NCBI GenBank assembly: GCA_001970855.1
Contig: LSSN01001090.1
Coordinates: 1-48,647 of the forward strand
Direction: 5' to 3'
Length of the DNA: 48,647 nucleotides
DNA from: Smittium culicis
Lineage: Eukaryota; Kickxellomycota; Harpellomycetes; Harpellales; Legeriomycetaceae
Shown: in pieces, positions 1-10,124 of the stretch
Position numbering within the stretch: position 1 is the first letter of the stretch
Layout of the letters: each line of letters opens with the position of its first letter
Notes under the pieces: model-generated
The model's database searches: none
Told to the model about the DNA's origin: nothing
Seen by the model: the letters and a program-made list of their open reading frames with translations, nothing else
Made by a program: the position numbers and the translations under genes

Positions 1-157
1 TATAAATATAAATATAAATATAAATATAAATATAAATATAAATATAAATATAAATATAAATATAAATATAAATATAAATATAAATATAAATATAAATATA
101 AATATAAATATAAATATAAATATAAATATAAATATAAATATAAATATAAATATAAAA
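1..157. repeat. TATAAA hexanucleotide microsatellite
   Basis: About 26 uninterrupted copies of the 6-bp unit TATAAA fill the left edge of the window and then run into unique sequence. The array touches the window edge, so its true length is unknown. Confidence 0.98.
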
Positions 158-660
158 ATTTCTAAGGCTAATAATTCTAGCTAATAGCGATAATTTGTTA
201 TTTTAAAAATATTTTGGTACAAATTATCTTTTGGTTTCCTGTTAAACAGGAAAAATTGTTAAGCATACTTTAAAATAGCAAAATTCAATGATAAAATGAT
301 TTTAGTACAAGTTTTTTCATTTTACTTTTAAATATTGGTTTTATTTATAAGGTAGTCAATATTATTATTCAAATGTTATGATCTAATTTAAAACCTGTAA
401 GATATTCAAATCGCGTCATATATTTGAAAAATAGATTTAATCTAGAAAAAAATAGAATAAATAATTTAAAAATAAGGTCACGTATTATTGATATTTTTTT
501 ACATCAATAGTATCATAATAAATGTATTATATAATACTTAAACTTATTTAAAAAACATAATTGGATAAGCCATATATTATTGATTTTTTATTGGGTATAT
601 ATAATTTATCAGCCAATAATTAATTATTATCTTGTATTAATTTTTAATGGTTTTTATTTG

Positions 661-713
661 GTTGCATAGTTTTGGTAGTTCAAAAAAAATCAACCGCCCC
701 TGAAAGGGTTAAA
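661..713. repeat. 53-bp direct repeat, copy 1
   Basis: Matches 830-882 at most positions. The core CGCCCCTGAAAGGG is identical in both copies and is a GC island inside very AT-rich DNA. Copy starts are 169 bp apart. Identity unknown; could be a relic of a tandem repeat or of a mobile-element end. Confidence 0.75.
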
Positions 714-829
714 CTTGGATAAAAATCGCAATTTTCAGTATAATTTAAAAATGATTTATTATTGGATGCGATATTATAGTGTTCAATTAATACGCGTTTG
801 CACAAATAATTTTATTTATTCGAATTTCA

Positions 830-882
830 GTTGACTAGTTTTGTGAGCTCAAAAAAGGTCAAACGCCCCTGAAAGGGATAAA
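830..882. repeat. 53-bp direct repeat, copy 2
   Basis: Second copy of the repeat at 661-713, with the same CGCCCCTGAAAGGG core, the same AAAAAA run before it and a TAAA end. About nine substitutions separate the copies. Confidence 0.75.
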
Positions 883-1285
883 TTATGCAAAGAAAATCAA
901 GTAAACAATATATATTTGCTTTGAATAAATGTATTAGTGTATTATCAGCATTGATGTATTTAAATATTTGATAAAGTTATAGATGTCAAAGAACTTTAAA
1001 TTATTTTTGCAATAAACTTTGTTGGTGGCTCTAATTATAGAGCACACTCAAAATAATCGTGATCAGAAATATGAAATATTTATATCAAAATTTAATGACT
1101 GGCGGACAAAATATTAAAAATACCAGAAATAATTCTATTTAAAAAGATTTCAGCACAGATTAAGCGCTGGTAAAATAATGAATTTTATTAAGAAAAGTTT
1201 ACTAAATGTGGTAACGTAGAAGTGTAACTATGAACCGAGCATTAAAACATGATTGATTTACTTTCTTAATTATCTGAAATAGGTT

Positions 1286-2413
1286 CTAACTCAAAAGAAT
1301 TCTATTAATAACATTAGAACTATTGTATTTTGAAGATACTAATGTACAAAAGCTCTTAATTTCATCTTTGTTACTAAAAGTATCATAAATATAAGAATAG
1401 ACATCAGCGCGATCATACTTACATGCCTTATAAAGTAAATCTGTATCAATAAAGTCAGATCTAGGTAGGTAATTAACTAAATACTTTACAACTTTGACAT
1501 TTCCGTAACCACAAGCGATTTTAAAGTACCAAGGGATAGATAAATCGTCTTCAGAGAATTTTGGAAGAATAAAGTCAATAGTATCATTGTCCCATGATTT
1601 ACATACTAACAAAAAAGCTTCGTGGTCGATACGAGTAAAATTTGCGCCCATATTTTCCAAGTATAAAAGCATTTTAATGCTTGAATTTTGTATAGCAGGA
1701 AAAAATATTTTTTCAAATTTGCTAATATCTAGGCCAAATTCAATTAGTGTGTCTAAGATATCGAATTGGTTATGATAAACCAAATGCCATAGCTGCCGAT
1801 GTCTGATACCATTGAATTGAAATTTCTTGTGGAGATTCAATTTTATCTTTGAGGAAATACCATTTGAGATATTTGGAGAAATTTTATAGGAGCTTAACAG
1901 CAGCTTTATCAAGTAGAAATTAGAATTAGTTATAGCTATGTTTAAACATCTCTCTTTGTTACGGCATACATATATTAGCGGCCTAGCATAAATAGTCGAG
2001 TCTTCTTGAGTGAATCCAATCTTCAGTGATGATGCATTAACTATTTCCACTTTAGTTTCTTTTCGATTAAGAATTTTGAAAACAAAACAATTCATTAGTT
2101 CGTGAACAACGAGATTCCAGCCTTTATCTACTGCATGGTAAAAGAGAGCGTTTAAATCTTTAGAATATACCTTATAGTTTCTTATCAATAACAAAACAGT
2201 CATTTGGTTATCGAATAATTTAGGAAATCTTTTGGGGAATCCAATTTTGAAGTTAAAAACTCTCATTTTCCCGAATTTTAAAAGCATAAATCCAGCTCTA
2301 GCAGAATTTAATTGTGAGACGTTAAAAAATGTTCTAGAGACAAATATTAATTGCGGCGATTGAGAATATATAAATATTCTCTCGATTATTTCTTTTGGTA
2401 GAAGCCTGTCCAT
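1286..2413 (-). CDS. F-box-like / ankyrin-repeat protein
   Basis: A single open frame of 375 residues starting at the first ATG. The N-terminus (MDRLLPKEIIERIFIYS, then a hydrophobic helix ending VSRTFFNVS) resembles a short F-box, the motif that binds Skp1 in SCF ubiquitin ligases. The remainder reads as degenerate ankyrin-like helix pairs, the clearest being near residues 305-315 (ACGYGNVKVVKYLV), with weaker ones near 215-230 and 240-260. By family knowledge such proteins would recruit a substrate through the ankyrin part. No introns are needed. No neighbour explains a substrate, and the protein may belong to a lineage-expanded family. The F-box call is moderate and the ankyrin call is better. 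Confidence 0.65.
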   Translation of the reverse strand: MDRLLPKEIIERIFIYSQSPQLIFVSRTFFNVSQLNSARAGFMLLKFGKMRVFNFKIGFPKRFPKLFDNQMTVLLLIRNYKVYSKDLNALFYHAVDKGWNLVVHELMNCFVFKILNRKETKVEIVNASSLKIGFTQEDSTIYARPLIYVCRNKERCLNIAITNSNFYLIKLLLSSYKISPNISNGISSKIKLNLHKKFQFNGIRHRQLWHLVYHNQFDILDTLIEFGLDISKFEKIFFPAIQNSSIKMLLYLENMGANFTRIDHEAFLLVCKSWDNDTIDFILPKFSEDDLSIPWYFKIACGYGNVKVVKYLVNYLPRSDFIDTDLLYKACKYDRADVYSYIYDTFSNKDEIKSFCTLVSSKYNSSNVINRILLS

Positions 2414-3797
2414 TCTTTAGTTCAATTTCATAGATTAATTTTCTAAATCTTTATAGAATATTAAGGAATGTTGGTTGTATCGAGCTTGTTCATTGACAGG
2501 TAATTATTTTGAATGTAAGTATATTTGAGGCAATGTGTCCCAGGCTATATAATCCATATTGACTTAGGAGAGGGAAAAAAAGAATGAGTGATATAAGGTT
2601 CAAAAACCAATCTATGATTGTGATATGAATATTATTGGCCAATCGTGTTATTTTTAAAATTCTAGCCAACTTTCATTGGATAGATTCCAACTTAGTCATC
2701 TGCTAACCTATACTAATACAGACCCAGCATTTTAAGTTTATAATAATCTGAAATTTACTGCGCAATATTAAATGCTAATAAAGGTTTATTTGTATTTTTT
2801 TACACGACACTAGCTCGCTTGATTTGAATGTTGAATATACTAGAAATAATGTAGAGTTTTCATATAAGGTATCCAATAAAATACACAGTTTATCGCGAAG
2901 TATGATAAGAGCACTTCTAAATTAACTTATATTCAGATATGCAAATAGATATAAGCTGTGATAGTTTTAAATAGCGCTAGTAAAATTAGGGTAAGTAAAA
3001 TAACAAAAATAAAGCTCTAACACCCCATAGATATGACTATATTAATCATGAAATAAACTTGATGAAAATCCGGGGAATATTTTTTCATTTTTGTAAATAT
3101 AGGAACGGAGCAAAGTCGTTTGAATTAATGTTTAAATCGGAGTATAAACTTGGAGTTAATTTCAAATTTTAGTCCAATGTAGTGGTACCGAATAACAAAT
3201 TAGCCTCAGATAATTTAATGAGAAATAAACTTTTGATAGGATTCATACTTCCTCAAAGCGAGATAATTTTACATATTTTTTACTTAATACCAATTCACCA
3301 AGATAATTAATATATTAAACGTAAGGAAACAATGTTAGTTTCAGAAGTATAGTATAATATGTTTTTATACCATAAATTCACATAAACGCAACAATAATAA
3401 AATTAATCGCTAAAATCATAGAAATTCTCATTCATAAAACCAAGTGCTACAGTAGAGCAGTATAATGTAATTTTCCGATATTTTTTTTAAAGGGTAATGA
3501 ATATAAGTAATTTTAATAGAAATTATGAAACTACTTTGTACTATAATCTAATCTAAAATAAATTACAACGAGATCAATTGACCCCGTCTCCAATAATAAA
3601 ATATAATTTTAAAATATAGAATATCTGAGTAAGATTTAAGGGGTATTTATAATCAAAATTTCCGTTAAATATAAAATCAGACTTAGTTTTTATTTATTTT
3701 CTTTAAAAATAAATGTTACATTTGAGCCGTTGGTTCAAAAAATAAAAATAAAAATATAATCAGATTAATTTTTTGTATTTATATTTCAGACTGAAGG
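2414..3797. other. Intergenic, nothing recognised
   Basis: AT-rich DNA between the F-box/ankyrin gene and the first hydrolase promoter. No coding run, RNA gene or clear repeat was seen. Confidence 0.6.
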
Positions 3798-3805
3798 TAT
3801 AAAAA
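3798..3805 (+). promoter_or_regulatory. TATA-like element of hydrolase copy 1
   Basis: TATAAAAA lies 134 bp upstream of the start codon. It sits in a block (TATAAAAAGAAAAAGTG) that recurs 135 bp upstream of hydrolase copy 2, although most of the surrounding DNA has diverged. That selective conservation supports a core-promoter role. Confidence 0.6.
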
Positions 3806-3931
3806 GAAAAAGTGTTACCTAAATTCGCTGAAAACACGTTCTAATTAAGAATAAAGAATTGTATTTTATCAGTTTTGTGATTCTGTAAATTATCAAGTTA
3901 TTGTAGAGATAAAGGAAACAATTATAACAAA

Positions 3932-5358
3932 ATGACTGATTTAGGAAAAGGTATATTCAGATATGATTTTGGAGACGAAAAGAATGCGGCCCTCAGAGCC
4001 AAAGGAGAAAGAGCAGCCGGAGAATCTGCAGTATCCTACTTTATCAACGGCCCGAAATTGCCAAACTGGTCTCTTGGAATGCAAGTCTCCTTGGAATTGG
4101 TAAAGGTTGCTTACTCAAATCTTGCAACAAAAGAACCAATAACAGTAGAGTCGTTCGATACAAACTTAATAGGAAAGCTGAACAAACCTTTCAGGGAAAG
4201 CGAAACTTCAATTGATGGCATGGGTGGAGAATACAAAAGAACCACATATCTCGTTGATGATCCTGAACTTATCCAAAACAACATCCCGGAGTTTGAAAAT
4301 TTGACCAGGCAAGACCTCGAATCCATAGAAGATTCGAATAGCGCCCCGAGAAGTTTGTACACCGAAGTAGTTGCTTCTGACGACATAATAAATTCCCATT
4401 CAGGCTCTTTAGGCTCAGCTTTGGACTTGAAACCACTGTCTGAGAATGAATTGATTCTAGTTCATTATCACGGTGGGGCCTACTCTAGAGGTAGTCCTGG
4501 AGTTTATCGTGGATTTGCATTAACTCTATCCAAGAAGACAGGCGTTCGTGTATTCAGTAAGCGACAATCTCATATTATCGTATCTACTAGTATTTAAATA
4601 CCAAATTCTCAAACAAGTGTATATATGTATAAACACTTTGCTAAAATTTAACCACGCTAAAATTTTTTAATATATACGATTTGATTCTAGCACCAAGCTA
4701 CAGGTATGCACCGGAGAATCCGTTCCCTGCGTGTATCTACGACGGGCTCATATTCTTCAAGCACCTCTTAAAATGCGGGTTCAAGCCCGAGAATATCGTT
4801 GTTTCAGGAGATAGTGCAGGCGGAAATTTGGCGGCCGTGCTTCTCCTTCTTATAAAGGCTGAGAATATGGTCCAACCTCGCGGTTGCATTCTTTATTCTC
4901 CATGGGTTGATTTGAGCTACGCTCGCCCTCAAAGTAGTCATAATGCTAAGTATGATTTTATCCCAGCATCAACTATCGAGTATCCTGGAACTTCTGCCCG
5001 TATTTACGTTGCCCCCGGAAAGCCTCTTGATGACAATTTGCGCAAATTACTTAATAATCCAATTGTATCTCCAGTATATGGCGATTTCTCAGATTGCGCT
5101 CCTATCTATATCCAGGCCGGCGAGGCCGAAGTTCTTCTTTATGACATTGACTACTTTGCGGAGCATATCAATTGTCATCCGAAAATAGTTCTGGAAGGAA
5201 GAACGCATCCTGGCTTTTCTAATATTACTGAGCGTAATATTTATGAGTCATATGTAGGAATGGTTCACGTATTCTTCCTGTTTGGCGAAGCAGATGAAGC
5301 TCATGCAGCAGTTGATGGAGTCAATAACTTCCTTAAAAGAATATCAGGCATTCTTTAA
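3932..5358 (+). CDS. HSL-type alpha/beta hydrolase, copy 1 (2 exons)
   Basis: Exons 3932-4556 and 4691-5358 join across a 134-nt intron (GTAAGC donor, TTCTAG acceptor) to give 430 residues. The junction restores the family block SYRYAPENPFPA. Hallmarks of the hormone-sensitive-lipase/esterase family are present: oxyanion-hole motif HGGA at 180-183, nucleophile elbow GDSAGG with Ser250, an acidic residue in GEAEVLLYD near 355 and His401 in GMVHVFF. The N-terminal about 120 residues form a cap-like region. The enzyme probably hydrolyses a carboxylic ester or amide; substrate unknown. No clear signal peptide or membrane segment. A close paralogue lies about 4.1 kb downstream in the same orientation. 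Confidence 0.88.
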
Positions 5359-5393
5359 TTTTCAGTTATAAACATACTTTTGCACAAGGCTAG

Positions 5394-5415
5394 CTCTCTC
5401 TCTCTCTCTCTCTCT
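5394..5415. repeat. CT dinucleotide microsatellite
   Basis: Eleven CT units in a row, about 36 bp after the stop of hydrolase copy 1. Confidence 0.95.
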
Positions 5416-5811
5416 TATAAATTATCATCTAACGCGAGCAAATGGAATCAGAGAATTTATAAAAATTTATTACCTAACTGCTATTCGCCTTATTTATCAC
5501 TTTTTCTAAATAAAAATGACCGTTAAGCACCAAGCATATAATCTATCAACTTTTAATTATTAGTACAACTTTTTTGAACTTGCCAAGAGCTACATTTTGG
5601 TACAAGTTTGATTTTTGTAGACAAAGTTTAACTATTGCTATTAAACTGTAAGTGCCTAAGTGTGGTGCACGGATTAAATTATCCAATTCGGAAAAAAAAA
5701 AGTACGCAAATCGCCAAATTTAACGAATTTGATTATTTCGACTAATTTGCGATACATATAAAAAAGCCTACTCAAAAATACTAAAAAAAATAAAAGCAAA
5801 ACAAAAAAAAA

Positions 5812-6535
5812 TACTGAAATTTGGTCTTGGTCAGACTATCATCACGACAGTCAACTAGAAACAACGAAACAACCGATCTATCATCAACCTGTGGACGTTG
5901 GATCGAAAAATTGGCTAAAAAGGCAACTGGCTGACTTTCAAGCAATGTATCCGGACTTGAAGTTGGACCTTCAGGATATTGGAAAAATGCGTATAGGCTC
6001 ATTCTGTACTGCCCAGCGCTTGTCAAACATGAAAATCGTCGACCAAAAATTCAAAAATTTTTGTCCCTGCTGCAATGTTTGTGTGCCTGAGACGGTCGAC
6101 CGCATACTTCTGAATTGCGGCCGGTGGCGAAATTACCGATCATCGACGATCGGCCGGTTCATACCGACGTCGATCAGTTCTGACGAAAAAATTTTGCTTT
6201 CGAATTTCAACGAAGCCCGGTTGGAGCTAATTGGAAAACTCATTGGAGGGGGGTCTAAACAACTTTTGAGCCAGTTTCGAGCTGGCACAGCCAAGCAAAA
6301 TTTTGAGCTGGAAACGGCCAAATTTTTGAACGGCATCCGCATACTTGAAAACTTATACTGAAAATTATAAGCGATTCACCGGTCCCCTTGAACCAATGCC
6401 CAGTGGGTATGGATCTGCTAGAGCGGCGGATGAGGGTCGGTTGAAAAATTATTTTATTGGCATTTTTGTTAGCTTTTTAAACACTTTTTAATAGTTTTTT
6501 ATACTTTTAAATTATGTTTGATAAACTCACTTAAG
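5812..6535 (+). mobile_element. 3' fragment of a non-LTR retrotransposon (LINE)
   Basis: A frame open from about 5815 to the stop at 6361 encodes the C-terminal tail of a LINE polyprotein. It contains a zinc-knuckle-like block (CPCCNVCVPETVDRILLNC, then a W/R-rich helix) of the kind found after reverse transcriptase in fungal LINEs; the usual His of the knuckle is replaced. No reverse transcriptase or endonuclease domain remains, so the copy is 5'-truncated. The 3' untranslated tail from about 6383 to 6535 ends in an A-run and matches, in reverse orientation, the short elements at 20278-20442 and 20873-21045. The exact 5' boundary is not resolved. Confidence 0.72.
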
Positions 6536-7919
6536 AAAAAAACGCTAAAGGCTGTAAAACGAATGTTGTAGCAGCTTCAAGGATAGTAATACCATTAATC
6601 TATGACATTTTATCGTCTACACCGTTAAAATAAACAAATAACACTTTAGAAATGATAAATCACCTTGTATGACATAAATAATTCCTAATAAAATTGACAA
6701 TTCTTTATTCCGGTATTTGCTCTTAGATTTATAATTTGGTTGCTAAAAAAAATTAGATCTTATATATTCTTCTATTTCTAAGATGTTTAATATTTTAATA
6801 TATCCTAAACTTGAAATAAAAATATTAGGATAACTTTTAATATGAAAAAGAAATTATACGCATTTGATATTACAATGGGTGATTTTTTTTTTCACTTTAT
6901 TAGGCTGGTTTATGATTAAAACCATTGATTACTAAGATAAATTTATATTCTCTTAAAGATGAAAATAACTCTCTTTAGATTCACGTTACATCATTAAATT
7001 TGACATCGTTTTTAATTGACTAAAACTATTTTCCAAAAATTTTCTATAATGGGTAGAAAAGTTAGGTATTAACTAATTTGATGAGAATTTAGATTAATTA
7101 TATACCTTTATTTCAGTCAATTTTTTTAGTACTGATATTGAAATAAAATTAGAATAAATTAGGCAATAATAAACTCTGTACATCGATTAATTTTTTTGAA
7201 CTCTGATTTTATAGATAATAATATAAGTTATTAAGGAATATTTAAGTATAATCAGCAAGACTATACGCTGATTATAAGCTGAAAATTCGAAATATGGCTT
7301 GTGTCTTTTATAATTGCTGAAATCTTTTATCATATTATTTCAAATTCACTTTGATATAGAAAATTCAGCGCACTAAGAGAATGGGAGAATAACAAAATTT
7401 TCTTGTGTTACTAAAAGTGATAATACTTGTATTAATTTCTAGTAACACATAAGAAAAAAAGCGAATATTAAATACATAATTAAAAGAAAGTTACAATTTA
7501 TCTACAAGTTTATGAAGTGGATGTGAAATAGTATTGATCCAAACAAAAAATTCCTTATTTAAGTGTATTTTTGATATAGGTTAATTAAATATTTCGATTT
7601 TAAAAAAATAAATATACCTCAAAAAAATCATACTTGAAACTATTTTCAATCGTTGGAACCGAATAATAAAACTTCGAAATGATATTATTGAAACATAAAG
7701 TGATAAGATTCAAAAAATAATATCTAGTAATATGCGATTAAAAAAGTTAAGTTTAAAAAGGAATTATGGTAATTGGGATATTTATGCCATTTTTATAGGC
7801 TAAGAGTGTTACATCAAAAAAGTAAAAATTGTGAAACTTCTTTTATATCAAGGAGTAAAAGAACTTGATATCGAGAATAGAAAGTAAATGCAATAAGGAA
7901 ACAAAGTTTTAACATATGA
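6536..7919. other. Intergenic, nothing recognised
   Basis: AT-rich spacer between the LINE fragment and the promoter of hydrolase copy 2. It is not recognisably similar to the DNA upstream of copy 1 except for the last about 130 bp before the gene. Confidence 0.6.
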
Positions 7920-7927
7920 TATAAAAA
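7920..7927 (+). promoter_or_regulatory. TATA-like element of hydrolase copy 2
   Basis: TATAAAAA 135 bp upstream of the start at 8055, inside the same short conserved block found before copy 1. A second shared stretch (CTGTAAATTATCA) lies nearer the start codon in both promoters. Confidence 0.6.
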
Positions 7928-8054
7928 GAAAAAGTGCCCCCAAAATTCGCTGAAATACACTTTTTAATTTAGAAAAAAGATTTAATTTTTTTTATTTTTG
8001 TGGATCTGTAAATTATCATCAAGAGGGTGTAGAAATAAAGGAGATACTATTAAA

Positions 8055-9478
8055 ATGACTGATTTAGGAAGGGGAACATTCAAACAAGACTTGGGCCAGG
8101 AGAAAAATAATCTTTTAAGATCTAGAGGGGAGAGAGCAGCCGGAGAATCTGCAGTATCCTATTTCATCAACGGCCCGAAATTGCCAAACTGGTCTCTTGG
8201 AATGCAAGTATCTTTGGAATTGGTAAAGGTTGCTTATTCTGTTCGAGCAACGAAAGAACTACTAACAATAGATACATTTGATACAAACACAATAGGAGAG
8301 CTGAACAAACCATACAGAGAAAGAGATACCTCAATTCAAGGCAGGGGTGGAGATTACAAAAGAACCACATATCTTGTTGATGATCCTGAACTTATCCAAA
8401 ACAACATCCCAGAGTTTGAAAATTTGACCAGGCAAGACCTCGAGTCCATAGAAGATTCGAATAGCGCCCCGAGAAGTTTGTACACCGAAGTAGTTGCTTC
8501 TGACGACATAATAAATTCCCATTCAGGCTCTTCAGGCTCAGCTTTGGATTTGAAGCCATTGTCTGAAAACGAATTGATTCTAGTACATTACTACGGTGGT
8601 GCATATTCAATTGGTAACCCTGAGGTTTATCGTGGATTTGCATTAACTCTATCCAAGAAGACAGGCGTTCGTGTATTCAGTAAGCGACAATCTCATATTA
8701 TCGTATCTACTAGTATTTAAATACCAAATTCTCGAACAAGTGTATATATGTATAAACGCTTTGCTAAAATTTAACCATGCTAAAATTTTTTAATATATAC
8801 GATTTGATTCTAGCACCAAGCTACAGGTATGCACCGGAGAATCCGTTCCCTGCGTGTATCTACGACGGGCTCATATTCTTCAAGCACCTCTTAAAATGCG
8901 GGTTCAAGCCCGAGAATATCGTTGTTTCAGGAGATAGTGCAGGCGGAAATTTGGCGGCCGTGCTTCTCCTTCTTATAAAGGCTGAGAATATGGTCCAACC
9001 TCGCGGTTGCATTCTTTATTCTCCATGGACCGATTTGAGCTATGTTCGTGAGCAAAGTAACCACAACTCCGAATATGATTTTATCCCAGCGACAAATATT
9101 GAGTACATTGGAACTGCCGCCCGTATTTACGTTGCCCCCGGAAAGCCTCTTGATGACAATTTGCGCAAATTACTTAATAATCCAATTGTATCTCCAGTAT
9201 ATGGCGATTTCTCAGATTGCGCTCCTATCTATATCCAGGCCGGCGAGGCCGAAGTTCTTCTTTATGACATTGACTACTTTGCGGAGCATATCAATTGTCA
9301 TCCGAAAATAGTTCTAGAAGGAAGAACGCATCCTGGCTTTTCTAATATTACTGAGCGTAATATTTATGAGTCATATGTAGGAATGGTTCACGTATTCTTC
9401 CTGTTTGGCGAAGCAGATGAAGCTCATGCAGCAGTTGACGGTGTCAATAATTTCCTTAAAAGAATTTCAGGTTTTTAA
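8055..9478 (+). CDS. HSL-type alpha/beta hydrolase, copy 2 (2 exons)
   Basis: Exons 8055-8679 and 8814-9478 join across a 134-nt intron nearly identical to that of copy 1, giving 429 residues. The start at 8055 was chosen because it aligns with copy 1; an in-frame extension upstream begins only with TTG. GDSAGG (Ser250), the GEAEVLLYD acid region and the GMVHVFF histidine are kept. The oxyanion-hole motif reads YGGA instead of HGGA at residue 180, so the first motif residue is lost and activity may be changed or reduced. Diverged blocks sit at residues 5-25, 58-90, 180-190 and about 285-310; the rest is almost identical to copy 1. The C-terminus ends SGF instead of SGIL. Confidence 0.87.
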
Positions 9479-10124
9479 TTAAAAAATATTTGGTTTATAA
9501 AACGTCAATTGGCCTGTTCAACATATTATTTAGCAAATTAAGCATAATTAAAGCCATCAATAAAAATCAAAAAGAGTTCATATATTGATATAATTTGTAT
9601 AAATTTTCATTATTGATACATTTTCCACTTGTATTTTTTTTTCATATGGTTAAAGCTCGATCTATGCGTATATTCAATTTTATTAAAACCGAAAAACTAT
9701 AATCGTCTTAATAAAAAACTTAAGAAAAAAAAATACAAACTATTTTAATATATAACTTATAATTGTTTCTAAGCTTTATAAAACTTGACGACGAAGCTAC
9801 TTATTTTCTATCTGAAATATTTATTAAAGAAATATTATTTAATATCAAAAAAATGATCACTAACATTTTCTATATAAGGCTATGTAGACTTGGAGATGAG
9901 GCTTTGATGATTTTTAATCATATAATCCGATAAATAGGTTATTTTTTATACTTTATGTTTTTAAATCTATTATTATATCTTTATAACGCAATTAATAAGT
10001 CATCCGAATAAAAAATTTTACTAAAAAAACTTCACACATTCAGATACCGATAGTTTGGGCTGAATTTTTTTTTCAACTTGAAGTATATTATATTAAATAA
10101 AGAGCAATTTATGATATAGTAAAA
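9479..10124. other. Intergenic between convergent genes
   Basis: AT-rich spacer between the 3' ends of hydrolase copy 2 (plus) and the Mon2-like gene (minus). Nothing recognised. Confidence 0.6.

Larger units (their letters stand above)
158..1285. other. AT-rich intergenic stretch with one repeat pair
   Basis: No open frame longer than about 60 codons and no splice-linked coding run was seen. The only structure recognised is the 53-bp direct repeat pair listed separately. Confidence 0.6.

Noticed and set aside
1..157. Telomeric repeat at the window edge
   Set aside because: TATAAA units lack the G-rich strand of fungal telomeres (TTAGGG type), so this is an ordinary microsatellite.
7998..8054. 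N-terminal extension of hydrolase copy 2
   Set aside because: It begins with TTG, has no counterpart in copy 1, and the ATG at 8055 aligns exactly with the copy 1 start.
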